A program made the translations under genes and the position numbers. A DNA stretch of 64,000 bases from Triplophysa rosa. Its lineage: Eukaryota > Chordata > Actinopteri > Cypriniformes > Nemacheilidae. The DNA lies in contig NC_079906.1 of assembly GCF_024868665.1 (NCBI RefSeq), forward strand, positions 10,550,833-10,614,832, written 5' to 3'. Below are positions 38,801 to 55,552 of the stretch, one piece after another (the stretch's first letter is position 1; each line of letters begins with the position of its first letter). Under the pieces are notes generated by a model. It was not told where the DNA came from. It ran no database searches and saw only the letters and a program-made list of their open reading frames with translations.

Positions 38801-41800
38801 CTGCCGAGATGCCCAGGGGAAGTCTGCAACTGAGAGGGAGAAATCCGCTGCACCGCGTCGTAACTCCAGCAGACTTGAAGAAAATCTCGAAGAGAGAAGC
38901 GCTTGACATGTACGTCTAGCAGGTTCTGAAGAACAAAGGATGAGTGAATGGCCGCCTTCACTTCCCTTTTATACCCGTATGCACAGGGCAGAGACTGGCG
39001 TGCGTGTGCCTTTCGCCAAGCCCATTGGCATTTTAAAATTCCTCTCGGAGATGATAGGTTCTCAAGATCAAACCCCAGTCAACACAATGTCGAGAGACCG
39101 ACTGAAGGGGAACAGGTTTCTTTTATGAGCTGATTTTTGATAGATATCCCTTTATTTTGTGCATGTAAATGCACTCACTAACACAGATTTAGACAGATTT
39201 GTGAACAATATTTGAGAGAAATAGGCCTTTTGTGTACATAGAAAAAGTCTTAGATCTTTGAGTTCAGCTCATGAAAAATGAGGGCAAAAACAAAAGTGTT
39301 GCTTTTATAATTTTGGTCAGTGTAGATTGAATGCAGTGCAAGTCATTTACAAATGCATAAACGTAAAAAAATGTAAATCTGCAATATTCATAGATTACTG
39401 AGTAGTTTAGATATTGGATATTGTCCGGAAATGATTTGGACACAGTGTTTACATCTTATTTTATCTTCTGACAAAAAAGTCCAAATATATTTCAAGTTAC
39501 AGTATATCTGTCATTTTCATTTTAAACCCATCAACTGTGATTTCGTAACATGCTTGTGCATGAAAAGTGTGCTTAAATTTGTATCATAGGAGTGATCCAT
39601 GGAGACTGGGCTTGTTGGTCATCATGGAGCACTTGCAGGGAAAGTCAGAAAAGCCGCACCCGCTCCTGCAGTCGACCCGCCCCTCGAGGGGGTAAGGACT
39701 GTATTGGCAAAGCTCAAGAGACTACGGCTTGTGAGGATGAGGAGGAACTGGATTACCTACGGTGAGAAGGTTATCTCCAGGTTAAACAGCATAAGCTCAA
39801 CTGGCCCAGAGAATGTTTGTGCAACAACACTGCCACTGTGTGGGAAATGTGGGTGACTTATTGGTGTCAACCTGTTGATTTCCAGCACAATGGAGCCTCA
39901 CTGCTTTGATGAGTCCTTGACACCCAAGGAAAGTTGTAAAACGCCTCCCGCCCTTGCCAATGGGTTTGTGCTGGTAAATTATGCTTGCATACAATATTCT
40001 CCATTCAAATGTGATGTTTGTTATGTGTTATAATGCTACTGTCATCCTACAATTCCAGTACCCCAAAGATCAATATCCAGTAGGCAGTAAGATCGAATAC
40101 ACTTGCATTGAGGGCTATCACTTGATTGGAGACGCCATCGCAGAATGTCAAGAAAATCTAAAATGGCAGCAACATTCAAAAGAGTGCAAGAGTAAGAGCT
40201 TTTTTTTGCTGTTGTTTTTGATGAGATCAGATGTGAGAAGTTGTACTGTAAAGTTAAGCGTTTCATAATAAAAGTTGTTTTAATAAATATCAGTTTTTAT
40301 TTTATGCTGACAGGAACATTATGTGATCCACCTAAGCTTCCTCAAAATGTCACAGGAAGACCATGGAAGCTAGACTATAAAATCGGTGAGGCCATCACAC
40401 TGTCATGCCCAGATGGGAAGGAAAAAGAAGGTCCACCTGAGATTCAGTGCAACGCTGGCCTTGCCTGGTCGCCTCAACCCAAAAACGCAAGGTGCCTCAC
40501 AGGTACCAAACTAAATTACAAGATATTGTGAACTCAACTATATTATTAAGGGACAACTCTTACTGGGTGGTTTTACAGTTCTGTTTTCTAAAAAAAGATA
40601 TGTCAGTGCATAAGAATAGAATTATGTGACCTGTTCTTTACTAGTGTCCGTGAAGCCGACCCCTGAAACAACGAAATGCCAGCCATGGGAGAACTTATCG
40701 AAGGAAAAATGTGTTTGCAAAATACCCCATGAGTGCAAGTATGATCCATAACCAGACTCCACATTCACAAAAAAGGACTAACCTTTTTAAAATTGTACTT
40801 TACAGTACTGTACCCTGTTAGAATTATATATATGCAAATACACTGTGAATTTAAAAATATACACTGCAAAAACTAAATGAATTTCTTTGTATTTTTAGCT
40901 TGTTTTGCATTTTCATCAGAAGCAAAATGACTTAAATAAATGAAAGAATTTTCATTTCGAAGGTGAACAATATTCCTTTATTATTGTCATTTCAAACCTA
41001 TATGACTTTCTTTCTTCTGCAGAACACAAAATAAGATATTTTGAAGAATGTGGATAACAGAAAACCGTTGGCTCTCAATGACTTGCATTGGTTTTGCGTC
41101 CATACAATGCAGGTCAAAGGCAACCAATGGTTTTTGCTTACCATCGATTTTCAAAATAAATTCTTGTGTTTCGCAGAAGAAAGAAAATCACACAGGGTAA
41201 GTAAATGATGACAGAATTTTCATATAGAAGTTGAACTATTCCTTCAAGATACTGAGTGTTGTTTTCTGAAGAAAAAAATGTACATTGATTTTATGCCAAA
41301 TATTTGCAAATGGGGTAGAAATAGACTTGAATTGAGTTTTACCCCTTGACTAATTTACACTTAATTTAAGTGTATTTTTCTTAGTCTTAGTGTTTTTTTC
41401 CCCGCATTTTACCTCGTTTTAGGCATAAACTTAATTAAACTAGAGTTAATATCTAAGGACACTTTCCTTGTTAGATAAATGTATCCTGATTTAAGAATGC
41501 TTAGATATTTGTACTGTAAAAATCCTAAATACTAAGAAATTCAGTTTTTGCAGTGTACAACCATCCATCTGCAACACACATATTTCTATTATTTCTCAAT
41601 CTGTGTGTTTTTTTTTTTTTTTGCAGGTCTTCTTTGGATGTATGTGCCACAAATGTCAAGCGTGTTCAGACACAGAGACTGAGCGTGTGTAAGGTACAGG
41701 CTATGCGCTGTCTGGGACACCAGTTCACTCTTGCTAACGACAGCGCCTGCCAGTGGCCAGATCGCTCATCCACCGACTGCCCACACTGCACGCCCTGGGA

Positions 41801-42085
41801 AAATTGTGATGGTGAATGATTTTTACAGCAACCATTATTTTTAACATTGTCTTTAGTTTATATTCCAGAATGTAACGCTGTAACAACTGTGTGGTTTTAG
41901 AGCAAACCAACACCTGTCGCTGTAAGACGAGTGAGGAATGCTCAAGCCTGGGTCCCTGGATCCACGTGTGTGCGCAGCTGGAGGGAGTATCTGCACCTGT
42001 GACCATGACAGAATGTGAGGCGGGAGTGAGAAAGTGCAGAGGAGAGACTGTCCGCGTTGTCAGTGTTCAACCCTGTCAGTCATGA
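32899..42085 (+). CDS. c7: complement component C7, start codon not seen
   Basis: Secreted complement protein that joins C5b-6 and anchors the membrane attack complex. Seventeen exons inferred: 32899-32960, 33359-33461, 33567-33708, 33810-33951, 34151-34289, 34999-35142, 35282-35525, 35651-35767, 35853-36019, 36188-36416, 39590-39761, 39886-39973, 40059-40191, 40314-40502, 40645-40738, 41627-41811, 41901-42085. Phases agree and the total is 844 codons plus stop, close to mammalian C7 (843). Domains in order: signal-like LFSLLSS, TSP1 ([16 protein letters not shown]), LDLRa ([15 protein letters not shown]), MACPF with [15 protein letters not shown]-like, second TSP1 ([10 protein letters not shown]), two sushi repeats, two factor-I modules. 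The C7-type features [29 protein letters not shown] and [13 protein letters not shown] argue against C6. Oddities: no ATG in or before exon 1, a GC donor after 34289, and a 2.4-kb transposon in the intron after exon 10. Confidence 0.92.
33000..33290. repeat. TAACACTTTACAATAA-type repeat in c7 intron 1
   Basis: It starts GGTAACACTTTACAATAATG and has TTAGTTCACTACATTAATAC further on, a pattern that is very common in fish genomes. A short related piece is at 3279-3312. It fills most of the intron between the signal exon and the first TSP1 exon. Confidence 0.5.
36442..36704. repeat. hAT-like MITE in c7 intron 10
   Basis: The left end GGCTGTCAAACGATTAATT is inverted at the right end, GATTAATCATTTGACAGCCC. 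The interior is AT-rich. It begins about 26 bases after the donor of the exon at 36188-36416. Confidence 0.65.
37175..37670 (+). pseudogene. truncated Tc1-type transposase
   Basis: A helix-turn-helix N-terminus ([20 protein letters not shown], then [15 protein letters not shown]) is followed, after a frame change near 37350, by [16 protein letters not shown] and [14 protein letters not shown], the latter holding the DE-region aspartate motif of Tc1/mariner enzymes. The rest of the catalytic domain is missing because the coding sequence runs into foreign DNA. It cannot encode an active enzyme. Confidence 0.8.
37670..39140 (-). pseudogene. retroelement ORF1/gag-like fragment
   Basis: On the minus strand 38757-38161 is open for 198 codons. 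It starts [20 protein letters not shown] and goes on with [19 protein letters not shown], a cysteine-rich motif that I associate with ORF1 proteins of fish DIRS-type or related retroelements. A serine/proline/glycine-rich region follows, and weaker continuation is seen in shifted frames to about 37830. Base composition is clearly more GC-rich than the flanks. No reverse transcriptase is present. Family assignment is from memory of the motif and not certain. Confidence 0.5.
40862..41555. mobile_element. TA-flanked inverted-repeat element with a nested second element
   Basis: The left end CACTGCAAAAACTAAATGAA and the right end TTCAGTTTTTGCAGTG are inverted, with TA on both sides (40860-40861 and 41556-41557), as expected for a Tc1/mariner-type target site. 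A GTTCACCC-family copy (about 40951-41250) lies inside. The element fills nearly all of the c7 intron before the exon at 41627. Confidence 0.65.
40951..41250. repeat. GTTCACCC-family element, nested and diverged
   Basis: The ends are degraded (TTCGAAGGTGAACAATATTC on the left, TTTTCATATAGAAGTTGAAC on the right), but the interior shows CTTTCTTCTGCAGAACACAA and its inverse near 41162-41180. Confidence 0.5.
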
Positions 42086-42149
42086 GTCTCAATCATATTC
42101 TTTTACTTGTAGTATTCTATCACATATAAGCACAATTTGTTTGTGGCAA

Positions 42150-42390
42150 ATAACTCTGAGGTTGTTTGCTTTTTGAAAAGTTTAATGAATAGTTGAATGA
42201 AAAATGGAAATTATGCCAGCAGCATTTACCTAAAGTACAAAACGTAAACCCACATGACTTTCTTCTGTGAAATACAAACGAGTTGTGAAGTACTGTATAT
42301 ACTTCTGTCCTAATAAAAAGAAAACAAGTTTTAAAAGACATGAAGGTGAACAATTACAGAATTGTATTTGTGGGTGAACTATTCCTTTGA
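42150..42390. repeat. degraded GTTCACCC-family element after c7
   Basis: GAATTGTATTTGTGGGTGAAC + TATTCCTTT near 42359-42388 is the right end. The left part is weak. It lies in the c7 3' flank or 3' UTR. Confidence 0.4.
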
Positions 42391-43986
42391 GGCTTGGTGA
42401 TTCGTATGGAGAATATTATTACTTAATAATTTACTTACTACTACATTACTGCATTAATGTACACAAACCAACATTGCTGTTCATTTCTGCAAACTTGTTT
42501 TGGCCTTGAACACAGTCGTATTCATCCATCTCTATACTCCCTGCCAAACTCCTGACAGCCTGTCCAGTTTCAGCGTTACGGCCAAATGATTAAGTGTCCT
42601 TGTGAACGATTTTTGTACGTCCTCCATTACAGCTTCACTATTGTTGTGAGAAAGTAAAGGGTAGGAACCGCTGCCAGGTGCAGATTTCGCAAGCATCCTA
42701 TTAATTTGCAAACATATCCAATTACCCACAGCTGACTGAGATCCAAATGTGATGTTTATTCTGAGAGGCTGTTTTTGCTCTTTTAATGGAGGAGGTCATA
42801 TTAAAGCTCTGATAGAGGATCTTCAGATGGTTTATATGTTAATACATTGATAAAAATGTTATTGTCAAACCTCTGATAAATTATACAAACATGACGGCTG
42901 TATTTGTGGCACTTGAGAACAGAATAGAAGCCAGATTTCCTAGAACTAGTATTTTTTATACGTTGAGTAAATGTACTTTTGCCATTTTGTTTTTGTATAC
43001 CACCTGCTATTTACTGCTTTTTTGTGCATTAAATAAAATACAAGACGCATACTGGCCGTTTTGTTAAATCAATAAAAAAAGGTTTATTACCCATGTAAAA
43101 CGACACTGCGCCTTTTCATAAACACTACAGTATCTGCACCATGCCTGACACAATTAGAACCGTTATTAATAAGCAAGACCCATGCTGAGCCCCTCCAATC
43201 TGGACTTATATCACACCAGATGGATAGACATGCCACACTTCACTGACAATCTCTTTAAAAGAATCACAGTTTTGAAAAATAATTCAGAGGGCTAGGTTTA
43301 CATTGTGTATGTACAACTCTACAATTTCCATGTATAGATATATTCTTTATTTACAAAGGCTTCTTCAGGTATTTTATACTCCTAAAGACTCAAATGAAAA
43401 GAAAAGAATTACAGGATTTTCGGTTTATGGAAGACTAAATAATACTGTAGTAAAAACATGGTAACAGATTCCACATTCGCTCATGTTGCGCGGTCTTGTT
43501 TTGCCTCCGTGATAATTTAATAAAAAAATAAGCATCATACATGTTCAGCAGTAAAACTACATAGTGTAACCTCAGCTGGAATTTGCAGTCTTGAACTCCT
43601 CATAACAACATCTGTCTTGACAAAAAGCACAGCATATGTATTGTGCAATAACATAACAGAGCCTTGTGTCATACTCAGCTACGGTAACAATTGAATAGGA
43701 CAAACATAGTAGATACTTGTACTATGAACCATTATCTTTGCTAAGCGTAATGTGGACGAACATACATTTACTTAAAAATGAAAATCTGTTGTATTGGTGA
43801 TATATAATATTCGTTTTTATGACTGTTCAAGGTATTTCTTCTATTTCTTCTCATAGCAGTGAGAAACTGGACAGCACTCACCAAATGAAAGCACTGGTTT
43901 AGGAAATGGCAGTAGTACTGTTGATTGGTGAGTGTCACACATTGTGAGGAAATGCAGTCAATCGTGACTGGACACAAGGAGAGCTC
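42391..43986. other. convergent c7 / rgs7bp 3' regions
   Basis: No coding sequence. Plus-strand AATAAA occurs at 43032-43037 and again near 43070-43076 (possible distal c7 signals). Minus-strand AATAAA (TTTATT at 43046-43051... and 43346-43351 on the plus strand) could serve rgs7bp. The two genes end tail to tail, and their 3' UTRs may be close or overlapping. Confidence 0.35.
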
Positions 43987-50286
<6,300 letters not shown>

Positions 50287-53200
50287 GCATACACATCAAG
50301 TGGATAAACTGCCCTGAAATAAAATGCCGATTAACTGATATACTCCCACTCGGTTTTTTATTTCTTACTCTCTTACTAATTGATCGATCCGCTCCTGGAT
50401 TCTCTCCGCATTGCAACGATCCACAAGGCGAGTCACCTTCATTCACACCAGCGGAGAGCCGAATCTTCCTGAAGTGTCCTTGCAGGTTTTCGTCTTTATG
50501 AGAGAGAAATGCGATAACAAAGAAGCAGATGCAAACATGTCTCAGGCAAAGATGCGCCGTGCAGTCCTCAGAAATAATATCGGATTTAAAAAAAATCAAC
50601 GTCTGGAGAAAAGCACCTCCCCAGTCCCACAGCAGCGATCGCCACTAGAAATAGACCAAGATGTATGACAAGTTGAAATGATACACTCTATAAGGCGTTT
50701 ATTGAGAGTAAGTAGCAGAAGGTGATCTAAGAGCGCTATTCTAACCTTGATAGGTGCAGTTGCTTGAGGCGTGACGTGGTTGAACACACTGCACTCTCAT
50801 AGGAGGAGAATACTAATGCAATCACATACATCTCTGTTTATTTCACTTTCTTGTAATGCTGTTATTGTATTATATTTGAGATTTACAGGTAGGCTATTTG
50901 CTGTTCGTGTATGTATAATATTCTGTGGTAAATAATAATGATAATAATAACAAAAATTCTTAAAATCAGATTCACAAACTCCAGTGTGTTTACAGCTTTA
51001 TCAATTGTGGCACTAAATCACAAAACAGAAGCATATAATCTACACTAGTGAAACGTAAAAATAATAATAATAATAATTGGTTAAATGTAGCCTAGCTAAA
51101 AATTCAAGTCTTTGAATAAGCCATACAGTCGCATTTTAATTCTGTATGGATATCATTTTCTACCTATATTTGGTCAGAATACTTAGCAAAACTTGCTTCT
51201 GTAAATTATTCACTTTTTTAATTATTAACAATTCAAAAAACAGCATGCACAATGTTGCTATGGTAACGGTCATTTCAAACTGATGACTTGAAACATGGTT
51301 GAGCAAGCACCTGCACAGATCGACCCATAAGAACAGCTAGTAGGGTTAACTTAATTTTTGTGCTATTATTCAATTTTACTTCAAAATAACTTGGCAATAA
51401 TAACTTTTGTGCAAAAAAGTCAAATTTACTTAAAAAAAACTATGTGCAAATTAACAAAAAAAATCCTGCTAGTTGTTTTTTCAGTGCATGAAGTAAAATA
51501 CAGGCCAGCAAACAGACAGTTTAACATTTTAACAACATGAAGTAAAGAGCCAGCTAAAGCTTGAATCATTCAAGTTGAATGCTACATTCTGCTGCTGTGT
51601 ATTTGAATAAAAGTTTCTTATAGGCTACGGCAAACTTGACAGCATAACGTTTTAATAGCCAAACAGACCCCCTTGAAACACGCTTTTAAAACATTTAGTT
51701 GAATCATTTTGTGTCTTTTAGTGGAGTGACTTTACAGAGTCTCTACTGTAGAGTTATTGGAGGAAAGCATGTGGTTGACAGAGATTATCCACAGCTAATC
51801 TTCTTTCCCAAAAACTGTGAGAAAGTGAGGCGGAACTGATCATAAGCCTCACTCACATGAGATGGCACAATGACATAAGACATGGCAAAAGAATCAAAAG
51901 ATGTCGACCTTATCCTCTGTGGTCATGACCATAAGTGTGATGTTATGAGTTTAATCATCAAAAGTGGATTTTGTAAAGAGCAGTGACATTGAAGTATGCA
52001 GTGCAAGAAATTGATATATTCAAAAAATTAAGGAAGATCAATGCATTAAGACTGTAGGTGAATAATCCACTGTTCAGGTAAATGTGAAATTTTGAATGTG
52101 ATCCACCTGTTTTTGTCATTAAAGATAAAGATCAAGAGATATTATTGAACTGTATACAGTATAATTTACTTTTAATAATTTAGCTTATTTATTTATATAA
52201 ATATTTATGTTAATAAAACTAGGCACAAATGCCAAATGATGAAAGAAACTGCAGAACTAAAGAAAGTAAATAGTGAAAGAATTTTCATTTTTGGGACCTA
52301 TACTCCTCTAATGAGTTTCATCTTCTGAAACAACTTTTTTACTGGAACAGGCCAAAGCTAATTACCATTAATACTTTTTTGAATCGTACATGCTCAGGCA
52401 AGTTCTCTGCCATACCAATGTGGAATTGGATGGGCAGGCGGTTTGTAACTGTGTCGGGCTGAATGCAGTTTGGGAAATCTAATCACAAAAACCATGCTGG
52501 CGGCCATTCATGTTGAGGTTGCAGTTCTGAACTTACTGGGTATTACCAGGGCTTTTCTCACAACCATGTCAAGCTATGTTGTGTTGTCTCTATAGTTAAA
52601 ACACAACTTTTCACAAGCATATTTAACTTTTTCCCCAGTTTGCATACATTTCAAATGAGGTCAACCCAAGTAACCTATGGAGTGGCTTTGATCTGAAGGT
52701 TCAACCAAGGAAAAGAATTCAAGACCAAAATTTAGGACATATTTAGTTGCCATCAAGGAATTCAAAACACTTTGTGAGCCATAATGATGTGTTTAGACAT
52801 GTCAGTTTTCTTTGAAAGTTATTTAATATTGAAAATGCTGAGATACAGTCCACCATAATAAACTATTTTGAATCAGGAAACAGTCGCAATGGCCTGAAAA
52901 CATGCAAGTCAGGCCATAAAATGGACTTTGCAAAGTCTCGGACAACTTCTTCGTCTGCTAAGATTCCTATGGAAATAATCTCATTTGGCATTTATTAAAA
53001 ATTCATAAAAGTCTAGCATCTATTTAAGGAAATGAACCAGCGGTTGAATCAAACGTTTTATCCTAATGAATCCTAATTGTAGAAAAACTAAAAAGCAAGA
53101 AATGAGAGTAGAACTAAAGACAGCTTTAATGGCAGCCTAAGCTTGCGTTGAAAGAGTGTGTCAAACCGCTAGAAAGAAACCACTGTATTTGTGATTGTAA

Positions 53201-53564
53201 TAATGTAACCAGTGTAATCTCTGTGTATGTGTTGTGCAGATGTTGAAATGACTAAATGTGATATGATGGAGATTTGGTAACCGTGGTGCCTGCAGTGGAG
53301 AAAAGGATAATGTGCACACATACCTAGACAGAGCCTATGAACACTTACATAAAACAGTGTTTTGTTATCACATTTGCTTTAGATCAAGATTCAAGCTTTG
53401 ACAGTGCCTTGACAGCAATAACTGGACAAAGTCTCTTCTGTTAACAGAACATGTTAAACATCAAATATAAGCTCAATTGTAAAGAATTCTTTCTCCAAAT
53501 GTCACTATCACAATTTCTCCAGAAATCTATGAAATAACAAATGCTATGTTTTTAAACCCAGCGT
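50287..53564. other. rgs7bp 5' region and intergenic DNA
   Basis: The first 350 bases upstream of the rgs7bp start (50287-50640) are more GC-rich than the surroundings and probably hold its 5' UTR and promoter; no TATA box is evident. A pair of (AAT)n/(ATA)n microsatellite stretches lies near 50930-50950 and 51058-51078. From 51080 to 53564 I see no gene. Confidence 0.3.
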
Positions 53565-53710
53565 TGAGTCAAAAAGAGGCGTAAACAACCGTTGGGTTGT
53601 AATTCGTCAACCTAAGATGCTAGGTCAACAAACGTTTTCATGGTTAACTTAACCCAACAGCTGGGTTTGTCCCTTTTTAATCCAGCGTTGGGTTGAAAAT
53701 AACCCATCTT
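53565..53710. repeat. inverted-repeat MITE with CCAGCGTTG / AACCCAAC motifs
   Basis: AAACCCAGCGTTGAGTC, ACAACCGTTGGGTTGTAA, TAACCCAACAGCTGGGTTTG and ATCCAGCGTTGGGTTGAAAA form a set of facing repeats. Non-autonomous, class not determined. The stretch 53711-54599 shows nothing beyond GCTGCGTTTCCCGATAACG near 53995, which may be the end of another transposon. Confidence 0.55.
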
Positions 53711-54599
53711 TTTTTGATGTTTAATAAAATTAATTATAATTAATTTGAGGCTTTTTTATTTAAAGGCAAAAGGTGTCATCTAGATCCTCTATGACTGTTC
53801 ACCAGGGGTATTTAAATGTATTCCTAAACAGACACATTTAACGAATGCTACGAATTTAACTAGCATATCATGACATGTTGTAAAACATTTGATATGATTT
53901 TAAAAGTAATTTCTTATTGCAAATGACAGTTCTTTAAATAAGATTATTTACAAAGGACTTTCACATAATGGCAAATACACAGATAACAAACTGGGCTGCG
54001 TTTCCCGATAACGTTGTCTCTTAGTGCGCTACGAAGACTCTAACGGTACACCTTAACTCAAGTTATACCTTTTCTAGGCGTGTTCACCGAACTATACCTT
54101 TGGAGGTTACTTAAGGTAAACCTTCTTAAGTGCCACGTTAGCAGGTGTTGTCCGTGGTGGCCTACCTTGTTCGCTCTACCTTGCGTAGAGTGGGTAAAGT
54201 ATTGAGAAAACAATGTTTATTATAAAGAAACGCTTTAGAAATAGCACAAATTGCATTTATCAGGGCTCACTGAAATAGCATAAAGAAAGAAAGAAATATG
54301 TGTGTGTATGCATGTATTTATAATTTTGCATGTGTCCGATCCCGCACCCTCACGGCCATACGTTTTCTGCGTTAACCAGCTACATTAACTGGCTGTTTGG
54401 CTTCGCTTGTTTTTGAAAGGGTCATTTATATTCTCATAGTTTGCCATCGTGTGTTAATGTTCTCCACGATCTATGTTGATTCACATTATTGGCGTGAATC
54501 ACTCATTTGAAGCCTTGATGTGCCTCCATCACGTCGTGCCTGGCGAAAGGCATACGTGTGTAATCGGTGGCATGACGGAGCAGGATGTTTGTCACTGAG

Positions 54600-54873
54600 T
54601 GGACGCCACACCGAGGTCTTTCTCAGCCCATATTCATCCCCAAACACCTCCATAAAACTCCCCACGGCATAAAAACGAAGAGCCGCCATGCAGCAGCTGA
54701 TTTTCGGGGCTGAGGGGGTAGCTCCGTCGAGTTTGTCTCGACAAAGTTGGGCCAACAAGATGCAAGAGCTGCAGAATTTGCTTCCGTGGCAGGCTAAATT
54801 TGTGTAGAATTTTCTCTTCTGACATGGTAGCCAGGGGACCAAAATGTTCTCTAATGAAATTGTGCAAATACAC
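54600..54873 (-). pseudogene. HARBI1-like transposase N-terminal fragment
   Basis: On the minus strand 54873-54700 reads LPRKQILQLLHLVGPTLSRQ followed by TRRSYPLSPENQLL, and after a +1 frame change MAALRFYAVGSFMEVFGDEY. Together these resemble the N-terminal part of PIF/Harbinger nucleases. The frame break and the absence of the DDE catalytic region mark it as dead. It may belong to an old harbinger element whose ends I cannot define. Confidence 0.6.
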
Positions 54874-54902
54874 TAACTGGCTCCGCAGACGGCGCCGTCT
54901 TT

Positions 54903-55237
54903 GATTTAATTCAATTCAATTCAATTTTATTTATATAGCGCTTTTCACAATGTGCATTGTTCCAAAGCAGCTTTACAGGAGCAAATAAGAAAAACACAGA
55001 AAGGTAAAACACAGCACAGTGCATGGTGTTTATAGACCAAGCAAGATCATTATAATAAATAATATCTAATAAATAAATGAATAAATAAATAAATAAATGC
55101 AGTCTCCCGGTGAGCAAGCCAACACTGCACTGCTCTGCTGTGGCAAGGAACCCAAACTCCAATGCTGAATAATGGAGAAAAAAAAACCTCGGGAGAAACC
55201 AGGCTCAGCCGGGAGGGCCAGATCTCCTCTGATTTAA
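54903..55237. repeat. common teleost interspersed repeat with internal microsatellite
   Basis: It starts with (TTCAA)n, then TTTTATTTATATAGCGCTTT, GTGCATTGTTCCAAAGCAGC + TTTACAGG, and ends AACCTCGGGAGAAACCAGGC + TCAGCCGGGAGGGCC. This pattern is very frequent in fish genomes. An (AAAT)n microsatellite lies at about 55066-55098 inside it. Confidence 0.6.
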
Positions 55238-55552
55238 GACAACTATTCGCTGTCTCGCTGCCATAGTTTGACCAAACTCCACTGTTTTGACTAACTCATG
55301 AGCCCAAATACTATTTAAGGTCACTGTGAATTCAACACTCGACAAAGTTTGCCAAAATCCTGTTAAAGCAAACATATTACTCAATCCACAAACTCAAAAC
55401 TCCACTTCAATTTAGAGGCAGTTTCAACTTCATGAAAATATTTCGTCCTGTGATTGATGACTGGCTTCTTAAATAGGATACCACAGTCCATAGCTTGTGA
55501 TATTTGTCTGTCTATAAGATCTTACACACTGCTGCCTTCATACATGTCCTTT

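Larger units (their letters stand above)
36878..39322. mobile_element. Tc1-like transposon with foreign retroelement-like interior
   Basis: The terminal inverted repeats begin CACTGACCAAAATTATAAA on the left and end TTATAATTTTGGTCAGTG on the right, flanked by TA on both sides (36876-36877 and 39323-39324). Similarity of the ends continues for about 150 bases on each side (for example ATTTCTCTCAAATATTGTTC and its inverse near 39207-39226). The left interior encodes part of a Tc1-type transposase; from about 37670 the sequence changes to unrelated GC-rich retroelement-like DNA. It sits in c7 intron 10, between exons that remain in phase. Confidence 0.85.

Noticed and set aside
32899..42085. Complement C6 instead of C7
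   Set aside because: The product has one TSP1 before the LDLRa module rather than two, and shows C7-type segments (RFRCQSG, VIKQK, MTECEAG).
50287..50600. Minus-strand open frame upstream of the rgs7bp start as an N-terminal extension
   Set aside because: The ATG at 50286 (MSSAPNGRK) matches the family start; the upstream sequence is in other frames and looks like 5' UTR.
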